Assembly: GCA_964384025.1 (NCBI GenBank)
Contig: CAYLJJ010000090.1
Coordinates: 1 to 27,505 of the forward strand
Length of the DNA: 27,505 nt
Direction of reading: 5' to 3'
Origin: CAYLJJ01 sp964384025
Lineage (GTDB): Bacteria; Myxococcota_A; Bradymonadia; UBA7976; UBA1532
Numbering within the stretch: the stretch's first letter is position 1; each line of letters begins with the position of its first letter. Positions 7,897-17,734 of this stretch are shown one piece after another. The notes under the pieces are model-generated. The model did not search any database and was not told the DNA's origin. It worked only from the letters and a program-made list of their open reading frames with translations. The translations under genes and the position numbers were made by a program.

Positions 7897-9381
7897 TTGC
7901 GCTCTATCCTCCTGATCCTCTCTCTTCTCCTCTCCCTTGAGGCCTCTGCGCGAGTCCGCTGGGTGACCCCTGGCAGCTATCGCCTGCGCCTGGAGAGCAC
8001 CAGCACCTTCCCCTTAGATGAAACCGGAGCTGAGGGGGGACGCCACCTCCTGGGCCGCCACCGCCTGCGCCTTAAGCCCTTTATTGAAGTAGGTTGGCTG
8101 CATATTCATATGGAGATGGATGTGCTCACCGGGCAGATCTTCGGCCAGACCAGCGCCCTAGAAGCCCGCTTCGCTGAGCGCCGCCATGGAGATCCAGAGC
8201 GTGAGTATGATGGTTGGACGACAGTAGAGCCTCGTATGGCTTGGCTCCGAGTAGCGGGAGATTGGGGTTTTCTGGAGCTGGGACAGCTTGGCGCCCACTG
8301 GGGAATGGGGCTCCTGCTCTCTGATGGTGAGGAGCGACGCAGCTTGCGTTGGGTGGAGCGCTTTGGTGATCCCTGGAATGGGGATCTGGTCCAACGCGCC
8401 CGCCTGGGTCTACGTCCCTTTTCTCCTTTGACCTTGGGAGCGCTGGGGGATCTAGAGTTGGCTCTGGGAGTTGACGCCATCTACCAGGACGAGGATGCCA
8501 GTGACCTAGATAATGATCAGGGCCACCAGCTTCATATCTCTCTGCTCTATCCAGGCGAGGGGCTGCACCTTGGTCTCCTCCTCCTTCAAAGAGAGCAGGA
8601 GGACCGAGACGGTGATCAGCTCTCACTCAGCTCTATCGATCTTCACAGCCGCTGGCTGATGCCCCTCTATGGCTTGGGCGCGCTGCTCCGCCTGGAGAGT
8701 GAGCTGCTCTTTCAGATGGGAGAGACCGATCGAGCCCGCCCAGGGGGCAGCCCCACAGGGGTTGATCTGCTGCGCCTGGGTTGGGTCGCTCGCCTTGAAC
8801 TGGACTGGCGTTGCCCCCGTGTGGCTACTCTCTTTGAGTTGGGTTATGCCTCAGGAGATGCTGATCCCGACGATGGTCAAGATCAGCGCCTCCTCTTTGA
8901 TCCCGATTATCGCGCGGGCTTTATTCTCTTCTCTGATGTGTTGCGTTGGATCTCTCTTCAGGGCGCCACTCGATTCTCTGATCCGGGGCTCTTTGGAGTG
9001 GCTCCCGCCAGCGCTGAGCAGCAGCCCACCGATGGCGCGCTCCACAACGCCTTCTATGGCAACCTGGGCTTTACTTGGCGTCCTGGGCGCTGGCAGCTCA
9101 GCGCAGCGGGTCTCCTGGCCTGGGCCACAGAGCCAGTCATAGATCCCTATCAGAGCTTCCGTGCTGGAGGCACCGGACGAAACCATAGAGGCGATGAGGC
9201 TGCCTCTTTTTATGGAGTTGAGGGGATGGGCGCGCTCCACTACACCTTGGGATCGATCGGCATCGGTCATGCTCGCCTGGGGGCTCAAGGTGGATTCCTC
9301 CTCCCCGGCCCCGCGCTCGATATGATCTTTGGAGAGTCTTCAGTGCTTAAGGCAGCGCTCCGCCTTGATCTGGACTGGTGA
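7897..9381 (+). CDS. Outer-membrane beta-barrel protein
   Basis: The protein has 494 residues from TTG 7897. It has a Sec signal peptide (MRSI, Leu-rich core, cut after ASA near residue 18). The mature part is made of alternating short strands with aromatic girdle residues, Asp/Gly-rich turns (DEDASDLDNDQG, SGDADPDDGQDQ), and a C-terminal strand ending LRLDLDW. A final aromatic residue is the usual recognition signal for BAM-assisted insertion. I do not recognise the exact family; it resembles large uncharacterised barrels of Myxococcota-type genomes. It is the first gene of an apparent operon: the giant TPR gene starts 3 bases after its stop. It may be the surface or channel component for those cytoplasmic proteins, but that is inference. 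Confidence 0.8.
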   Translation: MRSILLILSLLLSLEASARVRWVTPGSYRLRLESTSTFPLDETGAEGGRHLLGRHRLRLKPFIEVGWLHIHMEMDVLTGQIFGQTSALEARFAERRHGDPEREYDGWTTVEPRMAWLRVAGDWGFLELGQLGAHWGMGLLLSDGEERRSLRWVERFGDPWNGDLVQRARLGLRPFSPLTLGALGDLELALGVDAIYQDEDASDLDNDQGHQLHISLLYPGEGLHLGLLLLQREQEDRDGDQLSLSSIDLHSRWLMPLYGLGALLRLESELLFQMGETDRARPGGSPTGVDLLRLGWVARLELDWRCPRVATLFELGYASGDADPDDGQDQRLLFDPDYRAGFILFSDVLRWISLQGATRFSDPGLFGVAPASAEQQPTDGALHNAFYGNLGFTWRPGRWQLSAAGLLAWATEPVIDPYQSFRAGGTGRNHRGDEAASFYGVEGMGALHYTLGSIGIGHARLGAQGGFLLPGPALDMIFGESSVLKAALRLDLDW

Positions 9382-9384
9382 GGC

Positions 9385-12300
9385 GTGGCTGATCCCTCCA
9401 TCCCCGATCCTGAAGCCCTACAGGCCGCGCGTATCCTCCTTCAAAGCCGTTCTCGAGCCCGACGCCAACTCCTGGAGACCGCCGAGGAGAGTCTAGAAGC
9501 GCTGCTGGAGGAGGGCTTAAGCCGCCGTATCTCTCTGAGGGCCCCTCTCTCTAAGGATCCAGATCCCCCCCAAAAACCCCCTCAGCTCTTCTTTCAGGGC
9601 GCTGAGGTGAAGCCAGGGAGCAGCCCTCTTGAGACCTTTGGGAGGGCAACCCTCGCGCTCCCCTCGACGCTCCCTTCCCTGAGCGTCCCTCTCTCTGATC
9701 AGCCTGTTGATGGACCCCCTCCTCTACCTGAGACCTCAACGCCCCTTCTCAACGCCCTCCGCCAAGAGGTCCTCTTGACTTCAGATGCTCAGGAGGGTGC
9801 ACGCTGTTATGGCCTAGGGGTCCTGGCCGCTGAGGCGGGAGAGCTGATCTTAGCTGAGGCGGCGCTCAACCGCGCTCGGCGAGGAGAGTTCAGGCAGGCC
9901 GCTGAGCAGGCTTTGGAGCGGATCTTAGATCCAGAGGCTCGCCTTGAGCTGGCGCTGGAGAGTGGGCGCTGGCTGCGCGCGGGCTTCCTCGCTTGGGAGA
10001 CTGGGGCCTTGGAGCAGGCTCTCAAGATCTGGGGAGGCGCTGAGGCCCCCGAGTCTTGGCTCTCTCGTTACGCTCTCCAACTCCGTCGTCTAGACTGGGA
10101 AGGAGCAGCGGCTTCTCTAGAGCCACTGCTGGCCACCGTCGGTGGCCCCCTCTGGGCAGCTCTGGTGATGGAGCGTCTGCGCCTGGGAGAGGAGCTGGGG
10201 GAGGCAGATGAACGCTTGGATCTACGCTTCCGAGAGGCCCTGGATCGAATGGGCCCCACGCCCCTGCTCCTCGCTGAGATGGAGCGCTCCGCCCTAGAGC
10301 GAGATCGTCCCGCCCTCCTCCATTGGAGCTTAAGAGCCCAAGCGCAAGAGGAGCGCAGCGCTGAGCTGCTCTATCGCCTCTCTCGAAGCTTAGAAACCCT
10401 GGGTCGCGCTGAGGAAGCTCTACAGCTCCTCAAGGAGGCCGCGCTCTGCGCTGAGGCGGCTCCTCAGCTGATGGAGCGAGCCCTGAGCCTATCGCGGCGC
10501 TTAAATCGTCCAGAGTTGGAGCGGGATCTGCTCCTGGAGCAGGCCCAACGTGCAGAGACGGCTCAAGCAGAGGCAGAGGCGCGCTATCAAGCGGCTCGCT
10601 TGGCGCTGCGTCTGGGAGATGAGAAGGGAGGTCGCGCTCAGCTTCAGCGAGCGCTTCAAGCTGATCCCGCTCATCGTGGTGCTTTGGCTGCCTTAGGACG
10701 CCGCAGCAGCCCTGAGGAGATCATCCGCCGCTATGAGTTAGAGATTGAACAGCTGAATGATCCCAAAGTTCAAGAACGCCAGCATCTACGCTTGATCCAG
10801 CTCTTAGAGCCACTTCAGCCTGAGCGTGCCTTAGCACAGATCCGCCTGCTCCTCCGAATGGATCCCACTCAGCCGATGGGGCTCTACCGGGCAGAGGTCC
10901 TCTTGGCTCAACGGGGCGCTTGGGCTGAACTGTTGGCGCTGCTTTTGGAGGCGGCAGAGCAGGACCCCGGCCCTGAACAAACAGGGCTCCTTTTGGCCGC
11001 TGAGATTTTGCGGCTCTTCCAAGGAGATGATGCCAGCGCGGGGCGGCTCTACGCTCGAATCTTAGATGGAGCCCCTGAACATCCTCTGGCCTTAAGGCGA
11101 GCCTATGAGATCTTTGGTCGTCTGGGGCATCGAGGGGCTCGCCTGGAGGCCGCTGTGCGCTTGGGGCGGGCGCTGGGAGATCCTCGGCTGCTTCTTCAGG
11201 CGGCTCAGCTTCAACTTCAGGAGGGAGAGCCTGAGGCTGCCCAGCTTCTCTTTATGGAGGTGTTGGAGTTGGATCCCAAGGCCTCTGAGGCGATTGAAGC
11301 CTTGATCCAGCTCTCCGCTCAGCTTGGACATCAGGAGCTATTGGAGGAGCTTAACCCTCAGGAGCCTGAACTGCGAGCGCGGTTGGCAGAGGCGCTCTTG
11401 GCGGGGGGCTCTCCTGAAGCAGCTCTGTTGCTCCTTGAGCAACTTGAGCCTCAGCCTCCTGAGCTGCTCCTGCTGCGCTGCGCAATCATGGAAGCTCTGG
11501 GAGGCTGGGAGCGAGAGCGAGCTAAGCTCTTGGAGATTCGCGCGCCCTTGGAGGGTCCCCAGCTCTGGATTCAGGCGGCGCTGATCTGGCTCTCTCTGGG
11601 TGAGGGGGACGCCTGTCTTCATGCTCTGGAGGCGGCAGGAGAGGAGCCTGAGGCCCACGCTCTGCTGGAGCGCCTTAAGCCCCCCAGGAGCCCTGATCCT
11701 CTTCGAGAGGCGCGGCATGCTCAACGTGCAGGGGATCTCAAAGCTCGAGATGCAGCCCTAAGATCCCTAGTTGAACAGCGTGAGGCGGTTGCGCTGCTCT
11801 TAGATCCCCTCAGCTTGGATCCTCAACATGCCCTTGAAGCTCTGCAAGACAACCCCCGAGACTCTCTGAACTATGAGCGGGGGATGCGTGCTCTGAATCC
11901 TGATCAATGTCGTCGTCTCTCTTGGGTTCGCTTAGAGGGGGTCTCCTCCGCTGAAGGAGCACAGCTCCTCACGCGCATCGGGGCCAGCGCTTGGGAGGTG
12001 GGCGCTGAGCAGGAGGCTCGGCGAGCCGCCGAGACCCTGCTTCAACGAGATCCAGATTCTCTCTCAGCTCGCCTGAGGTTGCGGGCTCTGGCCCTGGCGC
12101 GTGGGGAAGCTGCTGAGGCCTTGATACAGGGTGAGGCGCTGTTAAAGCTGCTGCGTAGTCCCACACGAGGCGCTGCTCTTCGCCTTGAGCTGGCTCAAGA
12201 GGCGCCAGAGCGCGCCCTCCCCTGGCTGAGAGAGGCGCTGGCGCTTCAGCCCAATGCGCCAGAGATCCAGGCTGCGTTGAAGGAAGCCCAAGAGAGAGAG

Positions 12301-13602
12301 GAGCGCGAGGAGGAGCGCGAGACTCAACAGGCTGATCTGCAGATGGCGAGGCGCCTCAAACTGGAGGATCCTGAGCGTGCTGAATCCCTGCTCAGAGAGA
12401 GGTTGGAGGCGGGTGATCTCCTCGCTTGGGAGGTTATGGGAGAGATCGCCGCGGCTCAGGGGGATCATCGACGCCTCCTTGAGACCCTGCGCTTTCGTTT
12501 TGAGCAGCTCGAGGAGCCTCAGGAGCGAGCCGCTCTAGCCCTCTCTATGGCAGAGGTCTTCTCTCGGGAGCTGAACCTGCCGCGTATGGCGGCGGGTTGG
12601 TTTAAGCGCGCCGTTGAGCTGGATCCAGGAGAACTCGAGGGGATCTGGCGTCTCCTGGCTGAGCAGGAGCGAGCCCCCGAGCAGATCCCCATCGCCCATA
12701 TAGAGGATGCCCTGGAGCGCAGCTTGAAGGAGTGTCAGGCGCGCTTGGATCAACAACCAGGGCAGCCTGAGCTGCTGCGCCATATGGCTAAGCTGCTCTT
12801 TCGGATTCAGGATGTTGAACGCTGTCAGCTGATTTGCGCTACCTTGAGCTGTTTGGGAGAAGCGGATGAAGGGGCGCGGCGTTTCCTGGAGCTGAATCCC
12901 CCTCAGGCTCCGCTTCAACCGGAACACAGCCTCTCAAAGCCTCTCCTTGAGCTGCTCCAAGATCCGAGCGAGCGCAGCCTAGAAGCTCAGCGCTATATCG
13001 CCCTCGCCAGTCAACTCCCTGGGCGCCCTCTCTCCAGGGGTCGCGCTCCCGGCCCCTGGCCCGGTTGGTGTGTTCGAGTAGCACACTCTCTGGGCTTGGG
13101 AGGCTTGCAGCTCTTCCCCGGTGAGCGCTTAGAAGCACATCCAGGGCCGCGCCCCGCCTTGAATCTGCCTCCGCCTCTGCTTAAATCTCCGCTCAGCCCA
13201 GGGTGGGCAGCTCTGGTGGCGAGAGAGATCGAGGGTCTTCGGGGAGGGCGTTGTCGTCTCCTTCAGGGGGATCAAGAGGCGCTGATGGAGCAGCTTGAGC
13301 GGCTCTCGAGCCAGCTTAAAAGACAACAGAGATCTCGGGGTGGCCTCTCCTTAAAACCCCCTAAAGATCTCAGCGCTCTCAGAGCAGCGCTGCGGCGAAC
13401 TCAGGATCGCTGCGCGCTCCTCTACGCTGGAGATCCAGGAGCAGCCCTGAGCGCCCTCTTTGAGTTGGAGCCAGGGCCTGAGCTTCAGGCGCAGCTCCAA
13501 AAGGGGGAGCGGGGGCAGGCGCTCCTCCGCTTCCTCAGCGGCTCCAGCCTGCCCCGTCTACGTCGCGCCCTCCTTGAGGGGAACCATGACTCCATGGGTT
13601 GA
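9385..13602 (+). CDS. Giant TPR-repeat protein 1
   Basis: This is a 1405-residue protein starting at GTG 9385, 3 bases after the upstream stop, so translation is probably coupled. There is no signal peptide, so it should be cytoplasmic. Residues about 45-125 are a Pro-rich linker. From about 130 to 1200 it is a long solenoid of TPR-like helical pairs, extremely rich in Ala, Leu, Glu and Arg, with repeated patterns such as AEEALQLLKEAA and ERDLLLEQAQRAE. The last ~180 residues form a separate domain (ALRRTQDRCALLYAGDPG then ALLRFLSGSSLPRLRRAL) that also appears in altered form at the end of the next gene and resembles C-terminal modules of large myxobacterial TPR proteins. The function is unknown; scaffold or assembly roles are likely for such solenoids. 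Confidence 0.85.
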   Translation: MADPSIPDPEALQAARILLQSRSRARRQLLETAEESLEALLEEGLSRRISLRAPLSKDPDPPQKPPQLFFQGAEVKPGSSPLETFGRATLALPSTLPSLSVPLSDQPVDGPPPLPETSTPLLNALRQEVLLTSDAQEGARCYGLGVLAAEAGELILAEAALNRARRGEFRQAAEQALERILDPEARLELALESGRWLRAGFLAWETGALEQALKIWGGAEAPESWLSRYALQLRRLDWEGAAASLEPLLATVGGPLWAALVMERLRLGEELGEADERLDLRFREALDRMGPTPLLLAEMERSALERDRPALLHWSLRAQAQEERSAELLYRLSRSLETLGRAEEALQLLKEAALCAEAAPQLMERALSLSRRLNRPELERDLLLEQAQRAETAQAEAEARYQAARLALRLGDEKGGRAQLQRALQADPAHRGALAALGRRSSPEEIIRRYELEIEQLNDPKVQERQHLRLIQLLEPLQPERALAQIRLLLRMDPTQPMGLYRAEVLLAQRGAWAELLALLLEAAEQDPGPEQTGLLLAAEILRLFQGDDASAGRLYARILDGAPEHPLALRRAYEIFGRLGHRGARLEAAVRLGRALGDPRLLLQAAQLQLQEGEPEAAQLLFMEVLELDPKASEAIEALIQLSAQLGHQELLEELNPQEPELRARLAEALLAGGSPEAALLLLEQLEPQPPELLLLRCAIMEALGGWERERAKLLEIRAPLEGPQLWIQAALIWLSLGEGDACLHALEAAGEEPEAHALLERLKPPRSPDPLREARHAQRAGDLKARDAALRSLVEQREAVALLLDPLSLDPQHALEALQDNPRDSLNYERGMRALNPDQCRRLSWVRLEGVSSAEGAQLLTRIGASAWEVGAEQEARRAAETLLQRDPDSLSARLRLRALALARGEAAEALIQGEALLKLLRSPTRGAALRLELAQEAPERALPWLREALALQPNAPEIQAALKEAQEREEREEERETQQADLQMARRLKLEDPERAESLLRERLEAGDLLAWEVMGEIAAAQGDHRRLLETLRFRFEQLEEPQERAALALSMAEVFSRELNLPRMAAGWFKRAVELDPGELEGIWRLLAEQERAPEQIPIAHIEDALERSLKECQARLDQQPGQPELLRHMAKLLFRIQDVERCQLICATLSCLGEADEGARRFLELNPPQAPLQPEHSLSKPLLELLQDPSERSLEAQRYIALASQLPGRPLSRGRAPGPWPGWCVRVAHSLGLGGLQLFPGERLEAHPGPRPALNLPPPLLKSPLSPGWAALVAREIEGLRGGRCRLLQGDQEALMEQLERLSSQLKRQQRSRGGLSLKPPKDLSALRAALRRTQDRCALLYAGDPGAALSALFELEPGPELQAQLQKGERGQALLRFLSGSSLPRLRRALLEGNHDSMG
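13576..13582 (+). promoter_or_regulatory. Ribosome binding site for giant TPR protein 2
   Basis: GAGGGGA inside the end of the upstream gene lies just before ATG 13586. It favours this start over an ATG 126 bases earlier, whose extra residues (Ser/Arg-rich) only reflect the overlapping coding frame. Confidence 0.6.
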
Positions 13603-16600
13603 AGAGATCGCCCTCTATCGAGAAGAGGCCGCCCTGCGCCCGCCGAAGGAGGCTGCCGCCCTGCTCCTCAGCGCCGGTTGGATCGCTTGGGAGCAGCTCA
13701 AAGAGCCTGAGAGCGCCAAGGTGCTCTGGAGCGAGGGCGCTCAGCTCGCTCCCCAGGATCCTCAGCTCCTTCAGGCCCTCATCCAGCTCCACCTCAAACA
13801 GGGAGAAGAGGCTGAGGCCCTAAGCTGCTTAACACGCTTGAGGGGGTTGCTCCCTCAAGCAGAGCAGCGCGCCTGCCTCTACGATCTGGGGCTCCTTTAT
13901 CAAAAACGAGGGGAGCTTAGAGAAGCCAATCAATGCTTTCGGGAGGCGATGAGCCTTCAGCCCTCTGATCCCCTCCTGAGGTTATGGTTGAACCTAACCC
14001 TCCCTGAGGGGAGCCCTGAGGCGCGCTTAAAGATTTTGGAAGAGGGGTTACAGCGAGCGCTCCCCAGCGAGCGCCTCTTTCTCCTACGAGAGCGGGCTCG
14101 GCTCAGCGCCGATCTAGAGGATTGGAGGGCGATTTTAGAGGAGCGCCCCGCTGATCCGGAAGCTCTTGCGGTCCTGCTCCTGAGCAAAGCCCCCGACCGG
14201 GGTGCGCTCCTTAGAGAGGCAGTGGCGTTTGATCCCGAGTGGCTGCCCTGGGCGCTGCTCCTAGATCCTGAGGCGGAGCCAGAGGAGTTACAGGAGGCTG
14301 CTCAACGCCCAGATCTCTTTGGCGCTGCTCTGAGGGAGCGTCTGGAAAGCTTAGATCCTCAAGCTGCTTTGCCCCTCTGGGGGCTCCAGCCTGAGAGCCC
14401 AGAGGGGCTCTGGCGCTGGGCTCTCAGGCTGGAAGGGAGCCAGGAGGCGATCAAGCTCTATCAGCGAGCCCAGGCGATGGGATCTTCGTTGGGGCGCTGG
14501 GCGCTACAGCGGCTTCAGCCTGAGGAGCCTCCAGAGGCACAGGCAGAGCGTCTAGAAGCTGAGGGCTATCTAGATGAGGCTCTTCGACTCCTAGAGGGAG
14601 CATCGGGAGAGCTGGAGCATCAGCTCCGCCTCTGGTCACGTATGGGAGATTGGGAACAGGTCTTGAGGCTCCTCTCCGAGCCGATCAGGGAGACGCCAGA
14701 GCGTTGGAGGGGGTTGTGGTTGACCGCTCTCCTACGTTTGGGGCGACATGAGGAGGCGCGTCAGAGTCTGCTCCAAGAGCTTCCTCCAGATTGGGTTCAT
14801 CTGGCTCAACTGCTGGCCTGGGAGGCGGGCGATGAGGCCCTGCTTCAAAAAGCTCAGAGCGTATACAGCGCTGGGCTCCCACGCCGCCTCGCTGAGCTGA
14901 GCTATATGGCGGAGCGCGCGAGACAGCGTGGGGATGGGCGCCGGGCTGAAGCTCTTTGGCGCGAGGCCCTCAGCCAGGAGCCCAGCTGGAGCCCCGCGCT
15001 GCATGGCTTGGGGCGTCTGCTCCATGAGGAGCAGCGCTGGGAGGAGCTCTTGCGCCTGCATCAAGAGGAGGAGCGCACGCTCCCTCTTCAAGATCCAGAG
15101 CGTCTCGATCTGCTTCGCCGCGCCGCAGAGCTTCAGGAGCAGCACCTGAATCGCCCAGAGGATGCTGCCCAGAGCTATGAGGCCCTCCTTCAACTGGAAC
15201 CAAGCAGCATGCTGGCGCTTACAGGGCTTTCTCGTCTCTATGCACGCTTGGATCGTTCAGAGGAGCTGGCGCAGATCCTTCAACGGCGCGCTGCTAAAGC
15301 TCCCCGCATAGAGCGAGCAGATCTACTCTTTCGCAGCGCTGAGCTGCTCAGTGACGCAGGAGAGTATGAGGCTGCCCTCGCTGCTTTTGAGACCGCCCTT
15401 AGCCTAAACGAGCGACTCTTAGGAGCCGCTTGGGCGCTGGAGCGGGCTCTGCTCCTTAAGGGGGCACGTCTACAGAGCCTGGAGTTCTATCGCCAGCGAC
15501 TTCGACGTGCAGAGCCCGAGGAGCGTGGACGGGTGGGACTCAAGTTGGCGGGGCTCCTCAGCCCTCGAGATGGAGCGCAGCTGCTGGAGGAGCTGGCGTT
15601 GAGTGGAACCCCGCTCAATGCCTGGCTGCCGATTCGTGAGGCGGTGGAGATGGGAGATCGAGCCCAACTGGCGCGATGCCTTAAAGCTTGGGCTGCAGAG
15701 ATGCCTCCTCCAGAGGCCACCCTGCTGCTGACGGTGGCGGCGGAGAGTGGAGAGAGCGCGAGCCTCCCAGAAGCTGAGCGTCGCTCCATCTGGGAGGCGC
15801 TCCAAGCGCGGCGCCCAGAGGGTGCTCAGGAGCAAGCCTTGCTCTTAGAGACCGCTGAGGACTGGGCGCGCTGGGCAGAGGCTCTTGAGGATAGAGGGCT
15901 AAAGGGGATCGCGCTCTGGCAGGCGGGGCGACTCTGGGCTCAAAGCGGTGAGCAAGCGCGCGCAGTAGAGGCTCTGGAGAGCGCCAGCGCTCTCAACCCA
16001 AAGGATCCTCTCCCTCTGCTCCTGCGAGTAGAGCTGCCTGGGGTTCAGGGGCAGCACTGGGCTCAACTCGCAGAGCGCTTACAGGATCCCAGAGAGTCCG
16101 CTCAGGCTCTGCTGCGCGCTGCTGAGGGCCTCAATGAGGAGTCCGCCCTGAGCTATGCCCTCTCTGCCTTTGAGCGTGATCCTCACTCAGAGGAGGCGAT
16201 GGAGCGAGCCTGGAGACTCTTGAAGGAGCAGGGAGACCCAGGAGCCCGTCGTCGGCTCCTGAAGCGCCGTCTAGAGGTCCTCCCTGAGGATCTCAGCGCC
16301 CTGCGACGTCTCCTCCCACTGGAGCCCACCCGAGCGCTGGCTGATCGTCTCCTTCGCTTGGAGCCTGACGAGCCTAAAGCCCTGGAGATCCGCGCCTGCG
16401 CATTGGAAGCGGAGGAGCGACTGCCTGAGGCGATTCAGACCCTGGAACAGCTCCTCGAGAAGAGAGGAGAGGTGCTGGAGCTGCTGCTTCGCCTGGGTTC
16501 GTTGAGAGCGCGACTGGGCCTGCTCCCTGAAGCTCGCCGAGATTTTAGGCGCGCCTTGGGGTTAATGGATGAAGAGGGAGAGGCTCTGGAGGCCCTGGCG

Positions 16601-17734
16601 AGGCTTGAACTTGAGGAGGGGAACTCAGAGGAGGCCCTGCGCATCTTTGAGCGGATGCAGCGGGTGGTTCAAAGCCCCGAAGCTCAGGAGCGTGCTGTGC
16701 GGGGGCGTGAGCAGGCTCGTGCGGCGCTGGGGATCTCAGCTCTCAGCGAAGAGCTGACTCCCCTTGAATCTGCTCTCAGCGAAGAGCTGACTCCCCTTGA
16801 ATTCACCTTCAGTGAAGAGCTGACTCCCTTTGAACACACCTTCAATGAAGGCTTGAGCCTCTTTGAGCCGATCGAAAATCCACCCAGCGCTCAGGATCCC
16901 GAGCGTTGGAAGCGTCTTGCCAAACAACACTCTGGAGCGCGAGCACGCTGGCTCTTGGGGGTCTCAGCTTGGTTACAAGGGGAGCCTGCTCCTGTTTTAG
17001 AAGCTCGGCCTCAAGGGAGCCTCCCCGAGGCTCTACGCACTCCTCTCCTACCCTCTAAGCTGCCCCCCCAGCTCCTTCGGCTGCTGCGGAGTCTGAGGGC
17101 GCGTCTCCTGCCTGGTTTGCTGAAGGAGCAGGCCAGCGAACCGGGGCGGCCCGCGCCGGAGCTTGAAGCGGTCGCTCAACATCTGGGCTTCCCTCTCTCT
17201 ATACGGATCCTAGGTTGCGCTGAGCGCCCCCTTGAGATCTGGCTAGAGGGGCCCTCTCCTCGGCTGCGCTTTGGGGTTCACCTTGAAGAGCGTGGTGGAG
17301 CTCCCGAGTGGAGCTTCCTCTTGGGCCTCTGGATTGGGGCGCTCACTGAAGGCTGCCTGCCTGCGCGTCTGTTAGGAGAGCAAGAGTTTGAGGCGCTCCT
17401 GGGCAAGCTTAATGAGGCCCTCAAGGTTCGGAGCGCTGAGGAGCCTGGGCTCGCTGAGCGCCTCTCTGAAGGTCTAGAGTCTTGCAGCACTGAGGTGTTG
17501 CGTCGGGGACTTGAGACCTATAGCCAGCGTTTGGCCCTCGCCCTCTCTTTGAATTTCGGGGGCGCGATGGGGGCGCTGCGCCTGTTGGCCGGAGAGAGAG
17601 AGCCTCACGCAGCGCTGGGGAGAGAAGCGCTGGGGCGCTTCTTTAGAGAGAACGACACAGCCCGAGATCTTCTACGCTTCGCCTCGACCCCTGCATGTCT
17701 CAAGATCCGCGCTTGGCGAGAAGGAGAGTTGTAA
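13586..17734 (+). CDS. Giant TPR-repeat protein 2
   Basis: The protein has 1382 residues from ATG 13586 and overlaps the previous gene by 17 bases, so the two are translationally coupled. There is no signal peptide. Residues from the start to about 1045 are TPR-like helical pairs, for example AAQSYEALLQLEPSSMLALT and EAALAAFETALSLNERLLGA, the latter being a near-consensus TPR. Residues 1052-1095 contain four 11-residue repeats. The last ~190 residues are a domain with ILGCAERPLEIWLEGPSP, a helical core, then RRGLETYSQRLALALS and RDLLRFASTPACLKIRAW; it aligns by eye with the end of giant TPR protein 1, so the pair are paralogues. Role unknown. They probably form a cytoplasmic complex, perhaps linked to the barrel protein encoded upstream. 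Confidence 0.85.
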   Translation: MTPWVEEIALYREEAALRPPKEAAALLLSAGWIAWEQLKEPESAKVLWSEGAQLAPQDPQLLQALIQLHLKQGEEAEALSCLTRLRGLLPQAEQRACLYDLGLLYQKRGELREANQCFREAMSLQPSDPLLRLWLNLTLPEGSPEARLKILEEGLQRALPSERLFLLRERARLSADLEDWRAILEERPADPEALAVLLLSKAPDRGALLREAVAFDPEWLPWALLLDPEAEPEELQEAAQRPDLFGAALRERLESLDPQAALPLWGLQPESPEGLWRWALRLEGSQEAIKLYQRAQAMGSSLGRWALQRLQPEEPPEAQAERLEAEGYLDEALRLLEGASGELEHQLRLWSRMGDWEQVLRLLSEPIRETPERWRGLWLTALLRLGRHEEARQSLLQELPPDWVHLAQLLAWEAGDEALLQKAQSVYSAGLPRRLAELSYMAERARQRGDGRRAEALWREALSQEPSWSPALHGLGRLLHEEQRWEELLRLHQEEERTLPLQDPERLDLLRRAAELQEQHLNRPEDAAQSYEALLQLEPSSMLALTGLSRLYARLDRSEELAQILQRRAAKAPRIERADLLFRSAELLSDAGEYEAALAAFETALSLNERLLGAAWALERALLLKGARLQSLEFYRQRLRRAEPEERGRVGLKLAGLLSPRDGAQLLEELALSGTPLNAWLPIREAVEMGDRAQLARCLKAWAAEMPPPEATLLLTVAAESGESASLPEAERRSIWEALQARRPEGAQEQALLLETAEDWARWAEALEDRGLKGIALWQAGRLWAQSGEQARAVEALESASALNPKDPLPLLLRVELPGVQGQHWAQLAERLQDPRESAQALLRAAEGLNEESALSYALSAFERDPHSEEAMERAWRLLKEQGDPGARRRLLKRRLEVLPEDLSALRRLLPLEPTRALADRLLRLEPDEPKALEIRACALEAEERLPEAIQTLEQLLEKRGEVLELLLRLGSLRARLGLLPEARRDFRRALGLMDEEGEALEALARLELEEGNSEEALRIFERMQRVVQSPEAQERAVRGREQARAALGISALSEELTPLESALSEELTPLEFTFSEELTPFEHTFNEGLSLFEPIENPPSAQDPERWKRLAKQHSGARARWLLGVSAWLQGEPAPVLEARPQGSLPEALRTPLLPSKLPPQLLRLLRSLRARLLPGLLKEQASEPGRPAPELEAVAQHLGFPLSIRILGCAERPLEIWLEGPSPRLRFGVHLEERGGAPEWSFLLGLWIGALTEGCLPARLLGEQEFEALLGKLNEALKVRSAEEPGLAERLSEGLESCSTEVLRRGLETYSQRLALALSLNFGGAMGALRLLAGEREPHAALGREALGRFFRENDTARDLLRFASTPACLKIRAWREGEL
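16739..16870 (+). repeat. Four tandem 33-bp coding repeats
   Basis: Units lie at 16739-16771, 16772-16804, 16805-16837 and 16838-16870. They encode ALSEELTPLES, ALSEELTPLEF, TFSEELTPFEH and TFNEGLSLFEP. Units 1 and 2 differ only in the last codon; units 3 and 4 diverge progressively. The repeats keep frame and form a flexible acidic linker between the TPR solenoid and the C-terminal domain. Confidence 0.9.

Noticed and set aside
13460..13585. 42-codon N-terminal extension of giant TPR protein 2
   Set aside because: The Ser/Arg-rich residues are an out-of-frame reading of the previous gene; ATG 13586 has the ribosome site.
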